The notes below the pieces were generated by a model. It saw only the letters and a list, made by a program, of their open reading frames with translations. It searched no databases and was not told the origin of the DNA. A stretch of DNA of 27,736 bases from CBDUBH01 sp965365345 (GTDB lineage: Bacteria > Bacteroidota > Ignavibacteria > Ignavibacteriales > SURF-24): assembly GCA_965365345.1 (NCBI GenBank), contig CBDUBH010000046.1:1-27736 (forward strand), read 5' to 3'. Position numbers and translations under genes: made by a program. Shown here in pieces: positions 8,415 through 15,412 of this stretch (its first letter is position 1; each line of letters begins with the position of its first letter).

Positions 8415-8537
8415 AGAGATTCGGAGGGATGGGAAATTTGAATCTCAAAAGTTTCGCGGGTTAAAATCCCCGTAATACTGAAAGAGGGCATTTCAGAATT
8501 ACAACATTCCGTAAGCAATTACGGAATGTTTTGTTTT
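8415..8537 (+). ncRNA. Structured RNA candidate with its own terminator
   Basis: In an otherwise AT-only spacer, about 120 bases contain four consecutive hairpins. Hairpin 1: GAGATTC (8416-8422) with GAATCTC (8440-8446), with a 17-base G-rich loop (GGAGGGATGGGAAATTT). Hairpin 2: GCGGG (8456-8460) with CCCGT (8469-8473). Hairpin 3: CTGAAA (8478-8483) with TTTCAG (8491-8496), loop GAGGGCA. Hairpin 4 is a terminator. Two loops expose GGA/AGGG runs, and GGGA of loop 1 could instead pair with TCCC at 8467-8470, so a pseudoknot or switch is possible. I compared it by eye with tRNA, SRP RNA and the common riboswitches and found no match. It may be a small RNA (perhaps binding a protein through GGA loops) or, less likely, a leader of the gene at 8600. 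Confidence 0.55.
8503..8537 (+). terminator. Strong intrinsic terminator of the RNA candidate
   Basis: A perfect 12-bp stem (8503-8514 with 8519-8530, AACATTCCGTAA and complement) is capped by a GCAA tetraloop and followed by TTGTTTT. It lies 270 bases after the barrel gene and 60 before the next gene, so it most likely ends a separate short transcript. Confidence 0.85.
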
Positions 8538-8599
8538 AAACATTTCAATTTATAAATTCATTTTTAATAAATATAATTTCAGCCGCAAAAATTGTAAAA

Positions 8600-9280
8600 A
8601 TGAAAAATCAAAAAACATTTTCTCAAAAAGCGATAAACTTTCTATTTAATTTACAGCCCGCAATAAACTTACCGCAAAATGTTCAAGTAATGAATCCATA
8701 CGAAAATGAAAAAGCAAAATTGTGTGTAAAGAATTTTTTCGAAAAATTTTATAATGATCAAAATAAGAGAATTTTCATTTTGGGAATTAATCCGGGAAGA
8801 TTCGGCGGGGGATTAACGGGAATTTCTTTTACCGATCCTTTTGCTTTGGAAAATTTTTGCGGAATAAAAAACGATATTGAAAAAGTTCGCGAACTTTCCA
8901 GTAAATTTGTTTACGAAGTTATAAATGCTTACGGCGGTGCGCAAAAATTTTATTCGAAATTTTTTGTAAGTGCAATTTATCCGCTTGCACTTATCCAAAA
9001 CGGAAAAAATTATAATTATTATGATGACAAAGAAACCGTAAATTTTTTGCAACCGGATATTCTAAAATATCTGAAAGATCAAATTGATTTCGGTGCAGAA
9101 AAAAAAGCCGTGATTTGTCTCGGTAAAAAAAACGAAACCTTTCTTAAAAATTTTAATTCTGAGTTAAATTATTTTGAAGAAATAATTACTCTTGAACATC
9201 CCCGTTTTATTATGCAATACAAAAGCAAAACCATAGAACAATATGTTGAAAAATATTTATCAGTTATGAATAAATTTTGA
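8600..9280 (+). CDS. SMUG2-like uracil-DNA glycosylase (DUF4918 family)
   Basis: The protein has 226 residues, a usual length for this family. It has the uracil-DNA-glycosylase superfamily motif 1 as GINPG (62-66), continuing into RFGGGLTGISFTDP (67-80), and the other active-site motif as HPRFIMQY (200-207) near the end. In between lie the conserved ELSSKFVYE (98-106), AYGGAQKFYSKFF (110-122) and ICLG (172-175) segments. This pattern is that of DUF4918 proteins, described in Pedobacter as SMUG2 and acting in base-excision repair. It would remove uracil (deaminated cytosine) from DNA in the cytoplasm. The gene follows a terminator and looks like a single unit. Family placement is by recognised motifs, not by search. 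Confidence 0.82.
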   Translation: MKNQKTFSQKAINFLFNLQPAINLPQNVQVMNPYENEKAKLCVKNFFEKFYNDQNKRIFILGINPGRFGGGLTGISFTDPFALENFCGIKNDIEKVRELSSKFVYEVINAYGGAQKFYSKFFVSAIYPLALIQNGKNYNYYDDKETVNFLQPDILKYLKDQIDFGAEKKAVICLGKKNETFLKNFNSELNYFEEIITLEHPRFIMQYKSKTIEQYVEKYLSVMNKF

Positions 9281-9423
9281 TAAGGAATTTATTCTAACTA
9301 AAAAACTGCTCAGCGAAGATCCTTCTTAAAAAACAATAAATAAATTTCAAACTGATTTTCTCTTATCAAAAAACTATATTTCACTAATGGACTTAAATTT
9401 TTTAAATAAAGATTCGATGAACA

Positions 9424-10116
9424 ATGGAAGAAAAATTTGTAAATATTCACATTCACCGCGAAGAAAATAATCCGGATGAAATTTCGCTTGTAAATATTTT
9501 TGCGCAGGAATTTTCAAAATTTCAAATCAAACCGGAAGGATTTTATTCAGTCGGGCTTCATCCGTGGCATCTGGAAAATGTAGATGTAAATAAAACTATA
9601 AAAATTGTTGAACGCGCTGCGGAAGATCCCAGAGTGGCTGCAATCGGCGAAACCGGAATTGACCGGGTAATTTCAACTGACATTAATTTTCAAACTGAAA
9701 TTTTCATTAAGCATCTGGAAATTGCCGAAAAATTTCAAAAGCCGGTTGTAATTCATTGCGTAAGATGTTATTCGGAATTAATTTCGATAAAGAAAAATAA
9801 TAATTTCCAAATGCCCTGGATAATTCACGGATTTACAGCAAATGAAATAATTGCGGAACAACTTTTAAAATATGATTGTTATTTAGCATTCGGAAAATTC
9901 TTATTTAACGAAACTTCAAAAGTGCCGGGAGTTTTTCCCAAAATTCCAAATGAAAAATTTTTTTTTGAAAGCGATGAAGAAAATTTACCGATTGAAGATA
10001 TTTATAAAAAAGGGTGCGAATTAAAGCACTTAACAATTCATGAAATGCGCCGAATATTAATTGAAAATTTCAAAAGATTGTTTAATAACAAATCAAATAA
10101 TTATAAAGAGTTTTAA
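9424..10116 (+). CDS. TatD-family metal-dependent hydrolase
   Basis: The protein has 230 residues, shorter than E. coli TatD (about 260) but usual for the compact FCB-type members. TatD motifs appear in order: HxH as NIHIHRE (H9, H11; the usual Asp before the pair is Asn7), GLHPWHL (44-50), IGETGID with Glu76, IHCVR with His111, IHGF with His135, and ESD with Asp184 at the position of the usual ETD. The metal ligands are therefore kept. Family members are Mg-dependent DNases or D-aminoacyl-tRNA deacylase-like enzymes, so the exact substrate is uncertain. The stop codon overlaps the start of tcdA by one base (TAATG), so the two are translationally coupled. Confidence 0.85.
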   Translation: MEEKFVNIHIHREENNPDEISLVNIFAQEFSKFQIKPEGFYSVGLHPWHLENVDVNKTIKIVERAAEDPRVAAIGETGIDRVISTDINFQTEIFIKHLEIAEKFQKPVVIHCVRCYSELISIKKNNNFQMPWIIHGFTANEIIAEQLLKYDCYLAFGKFLFNETSKVPGVFPKIPNEKFFFESDEENLPIEDIYKKGCELKHLTIHEMRRILIENFKRLFNNKSNNYKEF

Positions 10117-10928
10117 TGAGTGAACTTTTAGCAAATTGGTCTGCAAGAACTGAGCTTTTGATCGGAAATGAAAAATATGAATTTCTTAAAAATGCAAATG
10201 TTTTGATAATGGGATTGGGCGGAGTCGGCTCGTTTGCAGCCGAATTTATTGCGCGCGCCGGCGTTGGAAAAATGACAATTGTTGATGGCGATACGGTTGA
10301 TGCAAGCAATATGAACAGACAGCTTCCTGCGCTTATTTCAAATATCGGGAAACAAAAAGCGGAAGTTGTTTCGGCAAGATTAAATGATATAAATCCGGAA
10401 TTAAATTTAACAATAATTTCAAATTTCATTACCGAAGAGGAAATGGAAAATTTAGTTACATCCGGAAATTTTGATTATGTTGTTGATGCGATTGATACTT
10501 TAGCGCCGAAATTAAATTTAATTGAAACTTGCGTGCGTAAAAAAATCCCGATTATAAGTTCAATGGGTGCAGGCGGAAAATTTGATCCCTCGCAAGTAAA
10601 GATCGTAGATATTTCAAAATCCTATAACTGCACTTTGGCTCGCAAAATAAGAAAAGCGCTGCACAAGAAAAAGATTTACAAAGGATTTAAAGTTGTATTT
10701 TCACCCGAAGAAGTTTCAAAAGATTGCGTTATGCTTGTAAATCAGCAGAATAAAAAATCAACTGTGGGAACAATTTCGTACATGCCTGCTTTGTTCGGAG
10801 TTAATTGCGCATCTTTTGTTATTCGCGGATTGCTGGCAAAATTTGACAAAAAGAAAAAAGAAGAATTTCAAAATGATTCGAATAAAGTAAATGAAATTAC
10901 TGCCGGATTAGAAATTGAAGCCGTGTAA
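10116..10928 (+). CDS. tcdA: tRNA threonylcarbamoyladenosine dehydratase
   Basis: This 270-residue protein matches the length of E. coli TcdA (268). It is an E1/ThiF-like ATP-dependent enzyme that cyclises t6A37 in tRNAs to ct6A. The nucleotide-binding loop is GLGGVGS (33-39), followed by the acidic VDGD (56-59) that binds ribose, the NMNRQL segment (65-70), and VDAIDT (123-128). The later parts YNCTLARKIRKALHKK (170-185), VVFSPE (193-198) and GTISYMPALFG (218-228) are characteristic of TcdA rather than of MoeB or ThiF. AAAGAG lies just ahead of the start. It is the second gene of a pair with the TatD-type gene and ends at a hairpin overlapping its own stop codon. Confidence 0.93.
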   Translation: MSELLANWSARTELLIGNEKYEFLKNANVLIMGLGGVGSFAAEFIARAGVGKMTIVDGDTVDASNMNRQLPALISNIGKQKAEVVSARLNDINPELNLTIISNFITEEEMENLVTSGNFDYVVDAIDTLAPKLNLIETCVRKKIPIISSMGAGGKFDPSQVKIVDISKSYNCTLARKIRKALHKKKIYKGFKVVFSPEEVSKDCVMLVNQQNKKSTVGTISYMPALFGVNCASFVIRGLLAKFDKKKKEEFQNDSNKVNEITAGLEIEAV

Positions 10929-10942
10929 TTTTTTCACGGCTT
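10918..10942. terminator. Short hairpin between convergent genes
   Basis: AAGCCGTG (10918-10925) pairs with CACGGCTT (10935-10942) around a loop that includes the tcdA stop codon. The T-run on the plus strand is short and mixed (TATAATTT), so termination may be weak. The stop codon of the convergent Lys-rich gene begins at its right foot. Confidence 0.55.
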
Positions 10943-11991
10943 TATAATTTAGGAATTCTGATTCCGGATGCGCTGCAAACTTTTTCAATCAAATAATTCG
11001 GAACAATAAAATCCATTCCCACAATTTTTCCTCTGAAAAAATATTTCGCACTTTTAATAACATCATTTTCATTTTGAAGTTTTAAAGTGATTTTTTCATC
11101 TTCGGTGTAAACTTTAAGCATCGGCTTTTCTTCATTATCCAAAAAATATTTCCAGCAGGTTGAAACCGGCTCGCCGCTTCCGGGTCTTAAAAATTTCTTT
11201 TTCGGAAGGGGATTCTGAATTTTTTCTTTTTGTTCTACAGCTTTATTTAGCTTGGCTTTAATTTGATTTTTAGGTTTTATTTTTTTTTGAACTTTTTTCT
11301 TCGGCTCAATATTTTTTACCGGCTCAGTTTTATTAGCAGAAACTTTTTTTACCGCGGCTTTACTTTTTTTATTTCTATTTACTTTTGAGGATGAGGTTTT
11401 TCGCTTTAAAGAATTTTCAATTTTTACCGGACTTTTTTTTGTTTTTGAATTAACTGCTTTAGCTTTAACTGCGGATTTTTTCTTTTTACTATTTACGGAA
11501 TTTTCTTTTTTAGCTTTTTGCTTTTTTAATTTTGCCACAGGAATTTCAGATTTTAAAACAGCTTTACTTTTTCCGGATTTTGATCTTATATCAATAATCT
11601 TTTTTGCCGGAATTTTCTTTTCTTTTGAAGATTTGTTTTTCGAAGTATTTTCTTTTTTAAGCTTTTTAACGGGAAATATTTCTTCGGATTTCTTTGAATT
11701 TTTCTCCTTTAAAACTTTTGACTCAGAACTTATTTCTTTTCTAATTTTATCTAGTTTTAATTTTTTTACGCCTGTAATTTTATATGATCTAATTTTACTT
11801 TCAGGTTTAACTGATCTTCTATTCTCATTATTAGATATGATATTTTTTTCAGCCGCGGAAATTTTTACGGTTTCATTTTTACTTTTATTATTAACTTTAA
11901 CATTAGTTTTCAAACCGCTTGATTTTCTTTTTGAAACTTTTTCTTCCGGCTCAATCTTTTTTATATTTTTTGATCTTTTACTTTCTTTCAT
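10942..11991 (-). CDS. Lys/Ser-rich histone-tail-like protein with a small C-terminal domain
   Basis: The protein has 349 residues. Residues 1 to about 266 are a long, disordered-looking tail dominated by Lys, Ser and Asn with scattered Glu, Val and Pro (blocks such as SKKKKSAVKAKA and KKKVQKKIKPK), like histone-H1-type or AlgP-type tails. From about 268 the sequence becomes ordered: FLRPGSGEPVSTCWKYF, a strand-rich middle (MLKVYTEDEKITLKL) and an end that includes YFFRGKIVGMDFIVP. I do not recognise this domain. The tail suggests binding to DNA or RNA, possibly nucleoid compaction; the C-terminal domain may fix where it acts. It is not a duplicated or shadow frame: it has a good start and stop, is convergent with tcdA and shares its terminator. 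There is no clear ribosome site. Confidence 0.75.
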   Translation of the reverse strand: MKESKRSKNIKKIEPEEKVSKRKSSGLKTNVKVNNKSKNETVKISAAEKNIISNNENRRSVKPESKIRSYKITGVKKLKLDKIRKEISSESKVLKEKNSKKSEEIFPVKKLKKENTSKNKSSKEKKIPAKKIIDIRSKSGKSKAVLKSEIPVAKLKKQKAKKENSVNSKKKKSAVKAKAVNSKTKKSPVKIENSLKRKTSSSKVNRNKKSKAAVKKVSANKTEPVKNIEPKKKVQKKIKPKNQIKAKLNKAVEQKEKIQNPLPKKKFLRPGSGEPVSTCWKYFLDNEEKPMLKVYTEDEKITLKLQNENDVIKSAKYFFRGKIVGMDFIVPNYLIEKVCSASGIRIPKL

Positions 11992-12261
11992 TTTGCATTT
12001 TTTTTATTGCAAATATAGTGAACAAAAAACCACTAAATCAATATAAATTTTAATATCCGTAAAGAAATTATCAAACTTAATTTTGCGGATTCCGTAATAA
12101 ATTTGATGAGAATTTGTGTGCAAAATGGTAATAATTAAAAGAAGCGAGAATATTTTTGAAATTAAACAAAACTTTTGATCTTATTAAAGAAAATCCTTGC
12201 ATTTAATTTATAAAATGTTTTATTACAATTAATGTTGACTGCCACCCCAAAGGATAATATT

Positions 12262-12296
12262 GGTCGGTAATAATTTTTACCGGCCTTCTTTTTTTT
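12262..12296 (+). terminator. Orphan plus-strand intrinsic terminator
   Basis: GGTCGGTAA (12262-12270) pairs with TTACCGGCC (12277-12285) with one G-T wobble, followed by TTCTTTTTTTT. There is no plus-strand gene in the preceding 1.3 kb, only the minus-strand Lys-rich gene, so this probably ends an unannotated short transcript starting in the spacer, or blocks antisense reading. Confidence 0.75.
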
Positions 12297-12305
12297 AAAC
12301 CAACT

Positions 12306-12347
12306 ATTTAAAATAAAAAAACGGATATCGACAAACGCCGATATCCG
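12306..12347 (-). terminator. Intrinsic terminator of the glycosyltransferase operon
   Basis: CGGATATCG (12322-12330) and CGATATCCG (12339-12347) form a perfect 9-bp stem with an 8-base loop. On the minus strand the stem is followed by a T-run (A-run at 12311-12321). It lies 25 bases after the stop of the GT39 gene, the last gene of the operon. Confidence 0.88.
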
Positions 12348-12372
12348 ATAATCAAAGGAGTAAAACATTAAT

Positions 12373-14382
12373 TTAATTGTGCGAAATTTTATATAGAGAT
12401 AATTTACCTTCGGGAGTTTTGTAGTATAAAAATCTGCGGTAGTTATTGTAAAAATTCATTTCTCTTAAATATTTATTGTTATCCGTAACAATCCAAATTG
12501 TCTTATCGCTGTTTTCCAAAAGATTTGTTAACTGATCTTGAGTGTAAATCAAATTTCCGTTGCTCCATCTTTCTTTTGTACCGTTGTGCGTTGTAATATT
12601 TTTGAAATTTTTTGCCCGGTAATCGTTATACATATAATCAAAATCATTCAAGTAATAATCTATTACTCCGTAAGTTGTGATTACAACATCTTCGGGCTTA
12701 CCGTATTTATTTATGATCTCTGCCGGAGCTCTGAAATCCCAGCGGTTGTAATAATGATAAGAAAGTGCACTGCCGTAATTCATTCTAAAATTTACTTCGC
12801 GCGTATCAATATTCATTTTGTGTTTTAATTCAAAATCTTCTGAGATCACTAAAAATGCGATAAGCATAATTCCGAATGAAGCCCACGCAACTTTTTTACT
12901 TTTGAAAAATGAATCAGAAATATTTTCAATTGCCAAAACCAGCAAAAGTAAAACAACAGGGAAGAAGTAAAAAGTGTAACGGGTTTCGTTGTAAAAAGTA
13001 TTAATCAAAGTTGTTGCAAGCGCAAGTAAAAATATTATGAAATAGAAAAATCTTTTTCCTTTTTCGTGATTTACTTTTTCTCTGAAAAGTTGAAATAAAT
13101 TTATAGAAATAAAAATCGCAGCCATTACTGTAAATAAAGGAATTGCGTGAAGATAAACAGTTAAAATATCAAAGTTAGGATATTTAAAAAGTACTTTGAT
13201 AGTTTCTTTAAGCATTATCATATTTGAAGCTTCAGTGAAACCTTGTTTAAGTACGCCGCTTCCGAATGCAAATGCAAACCAGTAGATCAAATTTACAGCA
13301 AATGCCGCATAAATTATTTTGTATATTGAGGTTTTAAGTTCACTGACTTTCATCCAATTCAATAATAGAAGTATCAATCCAACGAAAAAAGTTAAACTGA
13401 ATAAATTCAACAAAGGTAAAATTACCATAAGCACTGCGGAAAATTTGCCGAACGCATCACTTTCAAAATTTTTGAATACTTTTAATAATCCGAATGCAGA
13501 AATTACTAACGGAATTGCAAATAAGATAATCCAAACCGGATAAGCAGGCAATGCTGTCAATAAAATTTTGGGCAGCCAAATCGGTCCGTGATACCATTTA
13601 TTTAATTCAATATTTTCGGGCATAATTGGAGCTTCATTATTGTAACCTCTGAAATCAAAGCTTACAAATGAATATGAAGCAAATAAAATTAAGCCTGCAA
13701 TTATTACATCACCTATCTTTAAATTTCTTTTCCATACAAAAGGAACAAAATTCAGTGCAGCGATAAATACGCATGCTTCGTGTACAAAAATTGCAAGTAT
13801 GCTGATAATATACATCCATTTTTTTGCTGAATTATTTTCTTCAACAACATATCTATATAAGTTCAACAAATACCAAATAAACACTGCTTGAAATGCTGTG
13901 TACATTCTTGCAAATCTTGCCATTTCAATTTCCCAAACCGAAAAGCAAAATATTGAAACCACAATTGCAGCAAGTAGTTTATTTGAAACTTTTCTTGCTA
14001 AAAGATAAAGCGCGGGAATTGTAATGATGTTAAACATTACGGGCCAAAATCGTGCTGCAAATTCCGCTTTAACACCCAGAGCAAAAAGTCCTGCGGTTAA
14101 ATATTGATAGATCAATCCGCGTGTGTAATAGCCGCCGGCTTCAAAATGCGGAATTCCGTATTTCATTATATTTTCTACTGATTTTACAATGAAATATTCG
14201 TCAACAGCTAAAGGCCAGGTTCCCAAGCCCTTCATTCTGACCCACAATCCCAAAACAAATGAAACAAAAATAATAGTGTATGCTGCAACTTCGGTTTTAG
14301 AAACTGATTCTGTTTTATTTAAAAATTTCAATGTAAATAATTTACTGCTGTTGGAAATTTGTTCGTCTGAAAATGTATGCAT
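12373..14382 (-). CDS. GT39 (ArnT/PMT-like) membrane glycosyltransferase
   Basis: The 669-residue protein has about a dozen membrane segments after a soluble N-terminus of about 30 residues. GT39-family marks are visible: an acidic pair in the first large loop (PLAVDEYFI, Asp61-Glu62, where ArnT/PMT enzymes keep the catalytic Asp), the AARFWPVMFN segment (109-118) and the WEIEMARFARMYTAF segment (150-164) that corresponds to the conserved Arg/Tyr region. The C-terminal 140 residues form a soluble domain. Such enzymes take a sugar from a polyprenyl-phosphate carrier on the periplasmic side and add it to protein, lipid A or a glycan. The two GT2 genes directly upstream (23- and 20-base gaps) are the expected makers of that donor. 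The start ATG follows GGGGCG. The acceptor cannot be told. Confidence 0.85.
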   Translation of the reverse strand: MHTFSDEQISNSSKLFTLKFLNKTESVSKTEVAAYTIIFVSFVLGLWVRMKGLGTWPLAVDEYFIVKSVENIMKYGIPHFEAGGYYTRGLIYQYLTAGLFALGVKAEFAARFWPVMFNIITIPALYLLARKVSNKLLAAIVVSIFCFSVWEIEMARFARMYTAFQAVFIWYLLNLYRYVVEENNSAKKWMYIISILAIFVHEACVFIAALNFVPFVWKRNLKIGDVIIAGLILFASYSFVSFDFRGYNNEAPIMPENIELNKWYHGPIWLPKILLTALPAYPVWIILFAIPLVISAFGLLKVFKNFESDAFGKFSAVLMVILPLLNLFSLTFFVGLILLLLNWMKVSELKTSIYKIIYAAFAVNLIYWFAFAFGSGVLKQGFTEASNMIMLKETIKVLFKYPNFDILTVYLHAIPLFTVMAAIFISINLFQLFREKVNHEKGKRFFYFIIFLLALATTLINTFYNETRYTFYFFPVVLLLLVLAIENISDSFFKSKKVAWASFGIMLIAFLVISEDFELKHKMNIDTREVNFRMNYGSALSYHYYNRWDFRAPAEIINKYGKPEDVVITTYGVIDYYLNDFDYMYNDYRAKNFKNITTHNGTKERWSNGNLIYTQDQLTNLLENSDKTIWIVTDNNKYLREMNFYNNYRRFLYYKTPEGKLSLYKISHN

Positions 14383-14405
14383 TAATCACGCCCCGATCTT
14401 TGCTT

Positions 14406-15392
14406 TTAATCAATTTCAATTGACTGATGATCAACTTCGGATTTACTGTTTATTACTTTTTCGATTATATAATCTTTAGATTCTTTTGAATGTGTAAAAA
14501 TTATAATTTCTGCAACCAGACCAATTGCAAAAAGCTGCACGCCGAAAACAATGAGGAATAAACTTGCAAGCAGTATCGGTCTTGATGCCAGCGGAACATC
14601 GAGAGCAATTCTTTCAAATATCAGATAAAGTCCTAACAGCGCACCCGAAATGAAAAGTACAAGTCCCGGAAATCCGAAGAAACGCAATGGTTTTTTTGTA
14701 AAGCGCAAAAGGAAAAATATCGAAATAAAATCTACAAAGCGCTGTAAATAGTGACCTAAAGAATAAACTCTTTTTTCAGAATCGGATTTTAATTGTGTTA
14801 CTATAACTTCACTAACTGTAAATCCGTGATTTTGCGCAAGCAAAGGTAAAAATCTGAATTGATCTCCGTAAATGTAGATCGTTTCCAAAACTTCGCGTTT
14901 GAATGCTCTTACTTTACAGCCAAGATCGTTAAATTCAACACCGGTAAGTTTTTTTACCATTCTATGAAAAATCTTAGTTTGAAACTGATTTATGCCAGTA
15001 TCAAGACTACGCACTCTGCGCGCAATTACCATATCAACATCTGTTCTTAAAGAATTGATTATATTGGGAATATCAATAGAATTTATCTGCTGATATGAAG
15101 GCAAAGATAAAATATATTTACCGTTTGCATTTTCAAATCCGGCATTCAAAGCTGTTGCAAAACCGAACCATTTTCCTAGTTTAACAATTTTCATATTGTC
15201 TTCGCTTTTGCTCAAACTCAAAAGATCCTGTAAGACGTTAGCAGATTCGCCATCGGTAACGTAAATCATTTCATAGGGCATTCCGGCGGAATCTATGCTA
15301 TCTTTATAAATTTGATGAAGACTGTATATATCGTCATATTTTTGTGTTTCGGAAATTATTATTATTACTGAAAGATCAACTTTAGAATTCAT
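14406..15392 (-). CDS. GT2 glycosyltransferase, polyprenyl-phosphate type, without a canonical DxD
   Basis: The 328-residue protein is a paralogue of the next gene upstream, with the same plan: GT-A domain (about 5-230) and two C-terminal membrane segments (about 243-263 and 275-300). The motif VDDGS of its sister is YVTDGES here (44-50) and the metal-binding DGD is replaced by Pro98-Ser99-Tyr100 in SLPSYQQI. Other parts are well kept: ALNAGF (81-86), IARRVRSLDTGINQFQT, DLGCKVRAFKREVL and GDQFRFLPLLAQ. This suggests functional constraint and a distinct subfamily rather than decay. It may be a metal-independent or regulatory partner of the sister enzyme, or act on an unusual donor. A good ribosome site (GGAG, 8 bases ahead) precedes the ATG; the gap to the upstream gene is 20 bases. 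Confidence 0.8.
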   Translation of the reverse strand: MNSKVDLSVIIIISETQKYDDIYSLHQIYKDSIDSAGMPYEMIYVTDGESANVLQDLLSLSKSEDNMKIVKLGKWFGFATALNAGFENANGKYILSLPSYQQINSIDIPNIINSLRTDVDMVIARRVRSLDTGINQFQTKIFHRMVKKLTGVEFNDLGCKVRAFKREVLETIYIYGDQFRFLPLLAQNHGFTVSEVIVTQLKSDSEKRVYSLGHYLQRFVDFISIFFLLRFTKKPLRFFGFPGLVLFISGALLGLYLIFERIALDVPLASRPILLASLFLIVFGVQLFAIGLVAEIIIFTHSKESKDYIIEKVINSKSEVDHQSIEID

Positions 15393-15412
15393 ACTTACTT
15401 CTCCGCAAATTT

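Larger units (their letters stand above)
11992..12372. other. Gene-free spacer with three hairpins on two strands
   Basis: No convincing gene is seen. The spacer holds a 9-bp hairpin with one G-T pair (12055-12063 with 12082-12090), a plus-strand terminator at 12262-12296 and a minus-strand terminator at 12306-12347. A 12-codon frame (12232-12270) ends inside the plus-strand hairpin but has no ribosome site. The upstream region of the Lys-rich gene lies at the left end. Confidence 0.5.

Noticed and set aside
8454..8475. tRNA T-arm-like segment (GCGGGTTAAAATCCCCGT).
   Set aside because: No acceptor stem, D-arm or 7-base anticodon loop can be drawn around it, and the loop lacks the T-C-R-A pattern.
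11633..12046. Plus-strand open frame of 137 codons, Phe/Leu/Ser-rich.
   Set aside because: It is the reverse reading of the Lys/Ser-rich gene and its upstream spacer, with the composition expected from that.
12162..12368. Minus-strand 68-codon frame.
   Set aside because: It covers both intrinsic terminators of the spacer, so it cannot be a normal coding region.
14406..15392. Degenerate GT2 as a pseudogene.
   Set aside because: The frame is intact, has a strong ribosome site and keeps most family motifs.
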